Below are positions 1 through 5,627 of a stretch of 16,040 nt of DNA, piece by piece. Both the position numbers and the translations under genes were made by a program. How positions within the stretch are numbered: the stretch's first letter is position 1; the number at the start of each line of letters is the position of its first letter. Source of the DNA: Methanothermobacter sp049720995 (GTDB lineage Archaea > Methanobacteriota > Methanobacteria > Methanobacteriales > Methanothermobacteraceae); contig NZ_JBNASF010000031.1 of assembly GCF_049720995.1 (NCBI RefSeq), forward strand, positions 1-16,040, read 5' to 3'. The notes under the pieces were generated by a model. The model was not told the DNA's origin. It saw nothing but the letters and a program-made list of their open reading frames with translations, and made no database searches.

Positions 1-85
1 CACCACCGAGTTCAGGTTCTGCTGCAAAGAACGGCGGGTTCACATTGTCTGGATGCTGTGTACTCATGCATCTTGGAACCTTCAT
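1..85 (-). CDS. ppcA: Archaeal-type phosphoenolpyruvate carboxylase, N-terminal fragment
   Basis: The complement reads from an ATG at 85-83 and stays open to the window edge. It encodes 28 residues that begin MKVPRCMSTQHPDNV and continue NPPFFAAEPELGG. This is the start I know from the small archaeal-type PEP carboxylases (PpcA family, about 490 residues), including the Methanothermobacter enzyme. The enzyme carboxylates phosphoenolpyruvate to oxaloacetate in the cytoplasm, feeding the incomplete reductive TCA branch used for biosynthesis. A GGAGTG ribosome binding site lies about 6 nt upstream of the ATG, which fixes the start. An AT-rich TATA-like stretch on the same strand lies around 118-127. 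Only about 6% of the gene is in the window, so catalytic residues cannot be checked. The family call rests on the highly characteristic N-terminus. Confidence 0.88.
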   Translation of the reverse strand, partial: MKVPRCMSTQHPDNVNPPFFAAEPELGG

Positions 86-308
86 GTTTAACACTCCAGG
101 AGTGATATTGTTGATGGGAATATAATAACATTCTGTCTCAATTATAGTAGGGGGACCTTTAATCTCAAATGAAAATCTCCTTCTTAGGTGGGGAGATAAA
201 ATGGGATGTTCAGTATAGATGGTGGCAGTTAGGTACGAGGTTATATACAGGAATAGGAACCCCAGAATAGAACTCAGATTAACATCATCCGCCTCATACT
301 CCCAGGTA

Positions 309-611
309 ATTTCAGAGGGAGACCAGAGGATCCACTCCTATTCGAGACTGGATTGGGAGAAAACTGGATGAGCATGATGAGATGCTGAGATTGGCATCAG
401 GCTTTGAACTTCAGGGGTGATGATGAGTTCAGGTGGTGGTTGCAGCTCCTGCGGCACTCTCAGCTTCAACACACTCCTCTCATACCTCCCTGATGAACTA
501 TCTGAGCAAGTCCCTCATGAACTCGCGCATATGCTGGAGATGAACCACAGCAGGAGGTTCCGGGGGTCCCTGAATATTACATTTCTGACTATATCTGCCT
601 TATACTTATAA
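309..611 (+). pseudogene. Decayed YgjP/DUF45-type zinc metallopeptidase
   Basis: Three consecutive stretches in two alternating frames line up with the YgjP-like (DUF45) metallopeptidase family. Positions 309-356 read ISEGDQRIHSYSRLDW. Positions 349-417, one frame over, read WIGRKLDEHDEMLRL followed by ASGFELQG and a stop. Positions 417-557, back in the first frame, contain GCSSCGTLSFNTLLSYLP and then HELAHMLEMNHSRRF. HELAH (516-530) plus the downstream NHSRRF is the family's zinc site and C-terminal signature, normally followed by a Trp. The expected WGSCS motif has become GGGCSSC. Roughly 60-80 residues normally found between the N-terminal part and the GSCS motif are missing. Two frameshifts and an internal deletion make a working product very unlikely. 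Intact relatives are uncharacterised cytoplasmic proteases. The reading frame ends inside the 34-bp direct repeat, so the 3' end is also rearranged. The exact 5' limit is uncertain. Confidence 0.68.
557..590. repeat. 34-bp exact direct repeat, copy 1
   Basis: The 34 bases beginning GTTCCGGGGGTCCCTGAATA are repeated exactly at 627-660. The flanks on both sides differ. The copy overlaps the end of the decayed zinc-peptidase gene. Confidence 0.97.
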
Positions 612-626
612 CCTTCAAGTAAAACC

Positions 627-660
627 GTTCCGGGGGTCCCTGAATATTACATTTCTGACT
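627..660. repeat. 34-bp exact direct repeat, copy 2
   Basis: Exact second copy of the repeat at 557-590, with 36 unrelated bases (591-626) between them, giving a 70-bp period. No third copy is visible downstream. It lies just beyond the 3' end of the minus-strand Mth938-like gene. Confidence 0.97.
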
Positions 661-696
661 GAGGGATATGCATTGGCACCTTGAGGGGCTCACTGA

Positions 697-1029
697 CTAG
701 CAGGTCACGTGGATTATGGCTGCAACCCTTCTGCCCCTTCTCTTCTCTTCATTGTACCTTTCTATGGCCTCACATGTTGGGAGTACCACAGCAGATCTGA
801 ATTCGGTTTCAAGGGCACCGTGGACACCTGAACCTATGATGATACAGTCGGGGTTTTCATTTTTAAGTTCCTCAATTTCCTCCTCTGCCATGAGGTGTGA
901 GGTTCCGTGCTTCCTCCTTGATATCTCCTTCCTTCGGGGGGTCACGGTTCCATCCACGTGGACCACGATGTCTGATGTGTATTCACGCCCCATGTACTTC
1001 ACAAGTCCGAAGCGGCAGTCTGAGAACAT
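697..1029 (-). CDS. Mth938-domain (DUF498) protein
   Basis: Encodes a 110-residue cytoplasmic protein starting MFSDCRFG and ending AAIIHVTC. It contains PRRKEISRRKHGTSH and CIIIGSGVHGALE, and I recognise it as an orthologue of Mth938 of M. thermautotrophicus. That protein has a known crystal structure, founded the Mth938-like (DUF498) fold, and has no settled biochemical role. The frame is open further upstream, but residues before the chosen Met overlap the upstream gene in another frame and look like its shadow. ATG 1029-1027 is preferred over ATG 1038-1036 because it matches the family N-terminus and has a GAGATG ribosome binding site 6 nt away. The upstream gene stops only 10 bases before, so the two genes are almost certainly one operon. 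The C-terminus falls within the usual size of about 113 residues. Confidence 0.9.
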   Translation of the reverse strand: MFSDCRFGLVKYMGREYTSDIVVHVDGTVTPRRKEISRRKHGTSHLMAEEEIEELKNENPDCIIIGSGVHGALETEFRSAVVLPTCEAIERYNEEKRRGRRVAAIIHVTC

Positions 1030-1039
1030 ACTGGACATC

Positions 1040-1333
1040 TCATTCAATCCTTCGCGCCCTGAATATGACGGTGCCTCCATCTGTGTAGGGTGCGCCCGGG
1101 TCAACGCACTGCATGTAGGCGTGCTCCCCGTCACCCTCAACTGTGAGTCCCAGCTCCAGGGGACACCATTTCCTATCCAGGATGGTTGTGTAGTGCAGTA
1201 TGGTGGATAGGGCATGTGTGCACAGTGCATCTGTTTCCTCAAGGTCTATTTCAGGGTCATTTATTATGATACGGTCACCCTCCCGGTAAACCGGGCAGTT
1301 TCCCCTTATCTCATGTACGCGTATCTCAAGCAT
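1040..1333 (-). CDS. TIGR04076 family protein
   Basis: A 97-residue soluble protein with the layout of the TIGR04076 family of small redox-associated or unknown proteins. It has an early CPVYREGDRI segment (Cys13), a central ALCTHALSTILHY helix, and a C-terminal GGTVIFRARRIE strand that is the family hallmark. Additional Cys residues occur at the central helix and in YMQCVDPG. No function is established for the family. The start is fixed by an AGGTGG ribosome binding site just upstream of the ATG at 1333. A TATA-like CTATTTAAG on the minus strand (around 1366-1375) would give a short leader. The gene is first in a two-gene operon with the Mth938-like gene and is divergent from the DtxR-family repressor across a palindrome. 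Control by that repressor is therefore plausible but inferred. Confidence 0.82.
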   Translation of the reverse strand: MLEIRVHEIRGNCPVYREGDRIIINDPEIDLEETDALCTHALSTILHYTTILDRKWCPLELGLTVEGDGEHAYMQCVDPGAPYTDGGTVIFRARRIE

Positions 1334-1378
1334 CTGACCACCTGTGATGGATTATGAAGGGCAAAACTTAAATAGATT

Positions 1379-1394
1379 TTGAATATATATTCAA
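1379..1394. promoter_or_regulatory. 16-bp perfect palindrome between divergent genes (candidate DtxR-family operator)
   Basis: TTGAATATATATTCAA is its own reverse complement. It begins just downstream of a plus-strand TATA box (CTTAAATA, 1367-1374) and ends 12 bases before the ATG of the repressor gene. It would thus cover the predicted transcription start of the repressor and flank the promoter of the divergent operon. Bound repressor could block both directions. The element is AT-rich, so it could also act as a TATA element; the perfect 16-bp symmetry argues for a protein dimer site. Confidence 0.55.
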
Positions 1395-1406
1395 TTGGTG
1401 TCTTTT

Positions 1407-1802
1407 ATGGAACTTACAAGGAGCATGGAAACTTACCTTGAAACAATATACAGGATCCGAAAAAGGGGTACGGTGAGAACTTCGGATCTATCAGCACGCC
1501 TCAACGTTAAACCAGCCAGTGTAACCCAGATGCTGAGGAAGCTCCATGAAATGGGGCTCGTGATCCACCATCCATACCTCGGGGCTGAACTCACAGATAC
1601 TGGCAGGGAAATTGCAGAGGAGGTCCTCAGAAAGCATATGCTCCTGGAGTGCTTCTTCCATGAGGTCCTGGGGATGGACATAGACTCCTCATATGAGGAG
1701 GCCTCCCGGATGAAGCATGAACTCTTCACAGAGACAGAGGATGCACTCAGGAGGTACCTCAGGAACCCCTCAAGGTGCCCCCACGGGATACCCATACCCT
1801 GA
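1407..1802 (+). CDS. DtxR/MntR-family transcriptional repressor, short two-domain form
   Basis: A 131-residue DNA-binding regulator of the DtxR (iron/manganese-dependent repressor) family. Residues 1-65 form the winged helix, with SMETYLETIY at the N-terminus and recognition helix KPASVTQMLRKLHEMGLV. Residues 70-120 are the dimerisation and metal-binding helices, with RKHMLLE and EEASRMKHEL. The protein ends with CPHGIPIP, a motif that in longer members precedes the SH3-like domain, which is absent here. In B. subtilis MntR and DtxR the metal ligands sit at positions equivalent to T9, S100 and K103 here, so several ligands are missing; H77, E81 and H104 remain. The ATG at 1407 is preferred over upstream TTG/GTG codons because GGTG at 1397-1400 sits 6 nt before it. 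A TATA box at 1367-1374 and a 16-bp palindrome at 1379-1394 suggest autoregulation. Confidence 0.9.
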   Translation: MELTRSMETYLETIYRIRKRGTVRTSDLSARLNVKPASVTQMLRKLHEMGLVIHHPYLGAELTDTGREIAEEVLRKHMLLECFFHEVLGMDIDSSYEEASRMKHELFTETEDALRRYLRNPSRCPHGIPIP

Positions 1803-1836
1803 AAAATATTTAAGCTGAGATACCAAGTTAAGGACC

Positions 1837-2127
1837 ATGAGGTCTGGAGCAGATAAATTCCTTGAAGGATCACCTGAGATAGCTGAAAAATTCATAAAAT
1901 TCAGAAATGCGGTAATGTCTGAGGGTAAACTCACAGAGCGTGAAAAGATGCTGATAGCGGTCGCATGTGCCGTTGCAGTAAGGTGTGAAGCCTGTACAGA
2001 GAAACACGCAGCAGAGGCCCTGAAAATGGGAATAGAGGAGGATGAACTCAAAGAGGCAGCTGCGGTGGCAGCCCTCATCAGGGCTGGCTCTGCAATGAAC
2101 ACGGCCTCAGGGATATTCCTGGACTGA
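1837..2127 (+). CDS. AhpD-like / carboxymuconolactone decarboxylase-family protein
   Basis: A 96-residue, mostly helical cytoplasmic protein with the AhpD-type redox motif C50-E-A-C53-x3-H57 and an upstream conserved Glu (E34/E36 region). This is the core of the carboxymuconolactone decarboxylase-like superfamily. Members with CxxC act as thiol peroxidases or disulfide reductases in oxidative-stress defence; decarboxylase activity is not expected with this cysteine pair. It lies 34 bp downstream of the DtxR-family gene on the same strand. It also has its own TATA-like AAATATTTA (around 1804-1812) and a short leader with little Shine-Dalgarno sequence, so it may be transcribed both with the repressor and alone. 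The length is normal for single-domain members. The physiological substrate cannot be read from sequence. Confidence 0.87.
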   Translation: MRSGADKFLEGSPEIAEKFIKFRNAVMSEGKLTEREKMLIAVACAVAVRCEACTEKHAAEALKMGIEEDELKEAAAVAALIRAGSAMNTASGIFLD

Positions 2128-2141
2128 AATCCCTGGTAAGT

Positions 2142-2582
2142 TCATGACTCAACCTTCAGGATGAATTTCAGCACGAACTTCAGCCCATGCAGAAACACAG
2201 CCACAGCCATAACCACCATGGCAACAATGAGTGCAAATTTAACAGAGTAGAACACATAGATGTTCCTGAAGGTGAATGGGAAGACACTGTAAAGTGATGA
2301 GACCATGAGGTAGCCAAGGGCACTCAGAATGATCTGGGTGAAGGTCCAGAGCCACTGTAATCTGTATATTATAAGTGCTGCACTGGCAATGAGATTGGCG
2401 GCTATCACAACATTAAAGAGGGGTATCAGCCCCCTGAAGGACTCCGTTACAAACGAGAGGTCCCAGTTCATGACACTGTTCACAATATAGAGGAGTATGA
2501 TGTTCGCTATAATGCCAAATACAAAGTCCTGATTTTTTAATTCTTTATCCCTGAGGAATTCCTTCAGAATTTTATTATCCAC
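2142..2582 (-). CDS. Four-helix integral membrane protein, unknown
   Basis: A 146-residue protein with about four hydrophobic segments: FVFGIIANIILLYIV (residues 21-35), LIPLFNVVIAANLIASAALII (52-72), FTQIILSALGYLMVSSLYSVF (80-100) and VKFALIVAMVVMAVAVFLHGL (113-133). The first 18 residues are charged (DNKILKEFLRDKELKNQD) and the short C-terminus is Lys-rich. I do not recognise a family or any catalytic motif. The ATG lies only 3 bases after the stop of the nitroreductase gene, and a GGAGAT ribosome binding site sits within the last codons of that gene, so the two are co-transcribed and possibly translationally coupled. A membrane partner for a flavin reductase is conceivable, but this is a guess based on position only. 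Confidence 0.8.
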   Translation of the reverse strand: MDNKILKEFLRDKELKNQDFVFGIIANIILLYIVNSVMNWDLSFVTESFRGLIPLFNVVIAANLIASAALIIYRLQWLWTFTQIILSALGYLMVSSLYSVFPFTFRNIYVFYSVKFALIVAMVVMAVAVFLHGLKFVLKFILKVES

Positions 2583-2585
2583 TTT

Positions 2586-3314
2586 TTAATCTCCATAGAT
2601 GAATGTTCCCGTGTAGGTGTAGTTTTTAATTTCCGGTGCTTTGAGGATTTTAAATTCGGTCCTGTAGCCATGATGCTCAAGTGAAATTTTGAGGTGGGCC
2701 AGTGCTATTCCCATATCGATGGGGTTCCACCTCCCCAGAAGACGCCTTTTAACAGGGTTCTGGACCCGGCAGTATGCATGGATCATCCCATCACCCCCAG
2801 TGAGGTACCAGGGCTGGTTATTAACTGCGGATGGTGCAAGGCGCACAGCCTCAAGCACATCATCCATGCCAGCCATGTCTGTTATCTCACTGAGGGGTTT
2901 CCTTTTAAACTCTGATGGCTCCCTGTGCACTGGTTCCGCTGCAACCCCAAAGGCGAGCAGGATGATGAATTCAAGGTCGGATTTCACATGACCCTTAACC
3001 CTCGGGATCCCCTGCCAGCAGCTTCCAATCCCCATGGAGGAGAGCTTCAGATCCATCTGCTGCAGCATGAAGCCCACATTAAGCCGCCCAATGTTTCCCT
3101 CTGAGAAGGCTGCAATGTAGTGGGGGGCGGGTTTCTGCATCCGGGTACTGACATCATTCTCCCCCATTATCCTGAATTCAACAGGAGTGGAGGGGAGGAG
3201 TGGTTCCAGTCCACCAAGGTAATCCCTGATCTCCTGGAGTTCAACATCGGGTACAGGTGACGAATACTTTCTTGTAGATTTTCTCCTGAAAATGAAAGGG
3301 TAGAGTTCCTTCAT
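2586..3314 (-). CDS. Nitroreductase family flavoprotein (TM1586-like)
   Basis: A 242-residue FMN-dependent oxidoreductase of the nitroreductase superfamily, of the internally duplicated single-chain type (putative TM nitroreductase, TM1586-like). The N-terminal FRRKSTRKYSSPVP carries the basic R-x-S-x-R phosphate-binding motif, while the second half has AVRLAPSAVNNQPWYL, the classical APSxxNxQPW flavin-contact motif. NVGFMLQQMDLKLSSMGIGS is the conserved central helix that normally packs in the dimer core. Natural substrates of these archaeal members are unknown; NAD(P)H-linked reduction of quinone-like or nitro compounds is the family expectation. The start at 3314 is preferred to ATG 3335 because GGGAG lies 8 nt upstream and the motif position then fits the family. 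First gene of an operon with the downstream membrane protein. Confidence 0.86.
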   Translation of the reverse strand: MKELYPFIFRRKSTRKYSSPVPDVELQEIRDYLGGLEPLLPSTPVEFRIMGENDVSTRMQKPAPHYIAAFSEGNIGRLNVGFMLQQMDLKLSSMGIGSCWQGIPRVKGHVKSDLEFIILLAFGVAAEPVHREPSEFKRKPLSEITDMAGMDDVLEAVRLAPSAVNNQPWYLTGGDGMIHAYCRVQNPVKRRLLGRWNPIDMGIALAHLKISLEHHGYRTEFKILKAPEIKNYTYTGTFIYGD

Positions 3315-3379
3315 TAAATTTACTCCCTGAGTCATTCTTAATCCATGAACCTAATCTGTTAATCATCCTAAAAGGTCTT

Positions 3380-3474
3380 TTCCTATTGTTTCATGTTGAA
3401 GTGTAGCTGGCATACTCACTCAGTACCTCCAACCTATAATCTTATTCCTAATTGTTTCATGTTGAATTGTACCT
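3380..3474 (-). repeat. Imperfect duplication of the DUF6544-like gene's 3' end
   Basis: TGTTTCATGTTGAA at about 3387-3400 recurs at about 3453-3466, with further similarity on both sides (TCCTA before it; GTGTA versus TTGTA after it). On the minus strand the genic copy encodes QFNMKQ near the C-terminus of the DUF6544-like protein. The downstream copy, beyond the stop, would encode LHFNMKQ followed by a stop. This looks like a relic tandem duplication of the gene end. Confidence 0.6.
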
Positions 3475-4180
3475 CATCAATGCTCCCATGGAAGTACTTA
3501 AGGTCGCCATCAGGGAGGTGCCATGTTGCGGTGCACTCATGGGGATAGATAAACCCATGGTGTTCTCTATAGGAGAGGACATCAACACTCCAGGGGTGCA
3601 ACTCCCTGTTGAACTCTGCACAGTGCCTGTCCTCTGTGTGGAACCTCACAAACCTTCCATGGTCATCGAAGCTGAAGATTCCACTGGCCTCAACACCATG
3701 ATCACTGATGCTGGCCTCAACTCTGGTATCATCCAGGGGGTACCATTCAATACACTCCATGAGGGTGAGGGATGGTAGAAAGAGGGCCTCTGACAGCACG
3801 GTTACAAGGGCTGAACGGTCCATTTCAGGTCCATGTTCATCTGCAACCCCCAGGAATTTAAGGGCTCTGATGATCATCCGTCCCCGGCCCTCTGAGTAGA
3901 GGTCAAGGCCCTCAATGGGGATCCAGAAAAAATGTCCAGCTATGTATACGCACCTGGAGGGTTTGGGGGTGTTGAACTGGAGCATGTCTATTTTCATCCA
4001 CCTGTCACCCCTCCTTATCCTCGAGTCCTCCCACCTGATCAGGAGGTTTTCTGCGGCTTCAGGGAGGCTGCAGAGGGCAATGTGTCTTTTGATTGCATCA
4101 GGCAGTTCCCTTTCATGCAGGGATAGATTGTTTTTGAGTTCTTCTTCAACTTCCATTTTAAATATCTTTTTAAGCATCAT
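3434..4180 (-). CDS. DUF6544-like protein, unknown function
   Basis: A 248-residue protein with the pattern I recognise from DUF6544 proteins: YSEGRGRM at residues 95-102, GPEMDRSALVTVLSEALFLP from 117, then IEWYPLDDTRVEA and a C-terminal half rich in beta strands ending EVQFN. The compact strand-rich C-terminal half suggests a lipid- or ligand-binding fold, but no function is established and no signal peptide or membrane segment is obvious. The frame is open 60 codons further upstream into the MarR gene. The ATG pair at 4180/4177 is preferred because it lies 1 base after the MarR stop (ATGAT-type junction), pointing to translational coupling, and the upstream residues are low-complexity shadow. 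The MarR regulator and this protein thus form a tight operon, and the regulator may sense or control whatever this protein binds. The 3' end is partly duplicated downstream. Confidence 0.8.
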   Translation of the reverse strand: MMLKKIFKMEVEEELKNNLSLHERELPDAIKRHIALCSLPEAAENLLIRWEDSRIRRGDRWMKIDMLQFNTPKPSRCVYIAGHFFWIPIEGLDLYSEGRGRMIIRALKFLGVADEHGPEMDRSALVTVLSEALFLPSLTLMECIEWYPLDDTRVEASISDHGVEASGIFSFDDHGRFVRFHTEDRHCAEFNRELHPWSVDVLSYREHHGFIYPHECTATWHLPDGDLKYFHGSIDEVQFNMKQLGIRL

Positions 4181-4181
4181 A

Positions 4182-4679
4182 TCATCTTCTTTTGCGGTAC
4201 TCCATGTACCTTCGCTTTGATGCCTCTTCAAGCTTTGCGAATATCCTGAAGAGGTCCTCCACCTCATCATCGTCCAGTGATTCAAAGAGTGATTCAACGG
4301 TAGCTCTGTCCCTTTCATCTCTTCCACTCCAGAATTCATGGAATCTGCGGGTTGTCTCAAGGCGCAGTATTCTCCTGTCCCTGTCCGGCTTTATCCTTAT
4401 GAGTCCCTTATCCTCAAGGCGTACTGCGAGTTGTTTGACGTTCTGGTGCGTGGTACTCATGGCCTCAGCCATCTCCTGCATTGAGGGGGGCCTTTCAAAG
4501 ACATTTCCAAGGATTACAAGAAAAAGCCACTGTTTGGGTGTTATGTTCTCGGGGAGAAATTCACGACCCACTATGTAGTTCCAGCGCTGCTCAATGAGAA
4601 AGAGGGCAACCAGTATGTACCTCTCCATGGCATCCCTCGAAACAGCGTGTTCATTCACAATTTCTCCTGAATCCTTCAT
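4182..4679 (-). CDS. MarR-family transcriptional regulator
   Basis: A 165-residue winged-helix regulator. Residues 16-60 form the N-terminal dimerisation helices. Residues 61-112 form the winged helix-turn-helix, with PPSMQEMAEAMSTTHQNVKQ and VRLEDKGLI as scaffold and recognition helices and KPDRDRRILRLE as the wing carrying the usual Asp-Arg pair. Residues 113-162 are a long charged helical region (DDDEVEDLFRIFAKLEEASKRR) closing the dimer. MarR proteins normally repress their own operon and release DNA on binding a small, often aromatic, ligand or on oxidation; this protein has no cysteine, so redox sensing is unlikely. The ATG at 4679 is supported by GAGG about 8 nt upstream. It is the first gene of an operon with the DUF6544-like gene, and two identical palindromes lie 61-92 bp upstream of its start. 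Confidence 0.92.
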   Translation of the reverse strand: MKDSGEIVNEHAVSRDAMERYILVALFLIEQRWNYIVGREFLPENITPKQWLFLVILGNVFERPPSMQEMAEAMSTTHQNVKQLAVRLEDKGLIRIKPDRDRRILRLETTRRFHEFWSGRDERDRATVESLFESLDDDEVEDLFRIFAKLEEASKRRYMEYRKRR

Positions 4680-4739
4680 CCAGCAACCTCACTCGCTTAA
4701 TACCACCAGTGTCAGTTGTGTTTTCTCTGACTTCATATG

Positions 4740-4771
4740 GTAATATATTACATATTAAGGTAATATATTAC
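4740..4771. promoter_or_regulatory. Twin 12-bp palindromes, likely MarR operator
   Basis: GTAATATATTAC at 4740-4751 is repeated exactly at 4760-4771, and each is its own reverse complement. The shared block is longer (GGTAATATATTACAT). Centres are 20 bp apart, two helical turns, so two dimers would bind one DNA face. A minus-strand TATA box (CTTTATATGC, 4787-4796) would place the MarR transcription start at about 4766, inside the distal palindrome, a good position for repression. The opposite strand of the same TATA region could serve the divergent plus-strand gene. Confidence 0.72.
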
Positions 4772-4858
4772 ATAATTCTTTTTGCAGCATATAAAGTTTT
4801 GCAGGGGGAGAAGAGGTGAAGGATTCTATATCCGTGAGGATCATAGGATAATTCGATA

Positions 4859-4940
4859 ATTGGTCATGAAGATTGGAGTTGTAAAGCGAGGGCGCTGAAG
4901 TATAATGTCTTTTTAATCTCGGTGATTGGTCATGAAGATT
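4859..4940 (+). repeat. 16-bp direct repeat containing a duplicated start codon
   Basis: ATTGGTCATGAAGATT occurs at 4859-4874 and again at 4925-4940, where it contains the start of the EEP-fold gene. The upstream copy opens a 10-codon reading frame (MKIGVVKRGR, then stop). It marks either a small local duplication or a relic of an earlier 5' end. Confidence 0.8.
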
Positions 4941-5627
4941 AAGCTTGTGACATGGAATATAAACAGGGCTGCCTATACAAGGAGGAACCTCTGGAATTAC
5001 ATGGGGACCATGGACTTCGATGTGGGCTTCTTCCAGGAGGTATACATGATTCCCGCTGAGATAAGGAGAAGATATCACACCATAAGGGGTGAAATGAATG
5101 CAGTACTCCTCAGTAGGGAAACATTTGAGGGGGCTATGAGAAACTATATCCACATGGATTCAGGAAATGAATGTGTGGATGATTTCTATGTTTCCTGCAC
5201 CACAGGAATCTCTGGGATGGAGCTAACACTTTTCAGTATCTACAACTATATGGGACCTGGTGTTGAGGATTTTGCCGAATTTCTTGATTCCCTCTACAGG
5301 TATATTGAGGGATGCCATGGACCTGTAATCATTGGTGGTGACTTTAACATGAGCGAAACCTTCACGACTCTCAGGGAGTGGGGTCTTCTGGCGGCTGAGA
5401 TGATTGAGAGGTTAGCTGGGCTTGGGTTCAGAGATCCTCTTCTCGAGAGAAGTGATTCGTTCACCTTCATAACGCCTGATAGAAAACGGAGATACAGGAT
5501 CGACTATCTTTTTATTCCAGAGAAATTTAATGTTCTGGGGGTAAGCTCTCCAGAGGAGGATGAAATTTTCGGAGAAAAGCCCCGTTTATCTGACCACCTC
5601 CCTATTGAACTAACAGTGGAAATCTAG
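4932..5627 (+). CDS. Endonuclease/exonuclease/phosphatase-fold hydrolase
   Basis: A 231-residue enzyme of the DNase I-like (EEP) superfamily. The motifs appear in order: LVTWNIN near the start (metal-site Asn), FFQEV with E36, IIGGDFNM at 133-140 (catalytic Asp137 and Asn139), RRYRIDYLFI with Asp191, and LSDHLPIEL with D221/H222. All expected catalytic residues are present, so it should be an active Mg-dependent phosphodiesterase or phosphatase. It is shorter than, and not close to, exonuclease III (no DNA-binding loops evident), so the substrate (nucleic acid, phosphoinositide-like lipid, or nucleotide) is open. The ATG at 4932 is chosen because GGTGAT (4921-4926) lies 5 nt upstream; a TTG six bases earlier is not needed. 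No signal peptide. It is divergent from the MarR operon and could share its operators. Confidence 0.9.
   Translation: MKIKLVTWNINRAAYTRRNLWNYMGTMDFDVGFFQEVYMIPAEIRRRYHTIRGEMNAVLLSRETFEGAMRNYIHMDSGNECVDDFYVSCTTGISGMELTLFSIYNYMGPGVEDFAEFLDSLYRYIEGCHGPVIIGGDFNMSETFTTLREWGLLAAEMIERLAGLGFRDPLLERSDSFTFITPDRKRRYRIDYLFIPEKFNVLGVSSPEEDEIFGEKPRLSDHLPIELTVEI

Noticed and set aside
557..660. A minimal CRISPR array
   Set aside because: Only two repeat copies, no leader, no cas genes and no further repeats; the repeat overlaps a pseudogene end. A duplication scar is simpler.
716..1210. Plus-strand frame of 164 codons
   Set aside because: It is antisense to two recognisable minus-strand genes and has no plausible motif or ribosome binding site.
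1040..1242. N-terminal extension of the Mth938-like protein
   Set aside because: The extra 71 codons overlap the TIGR04076 gene in another frame, have no family similarity, and a ribosome binding site supports the ATG at 1029.
4181..4360. 60-residue N-terminal extension of the DUF6544-like protein
   Set aside because: It lies inside the MarR coding sequence in another frame, and a coupled ATG sits directly at the MarR stop.
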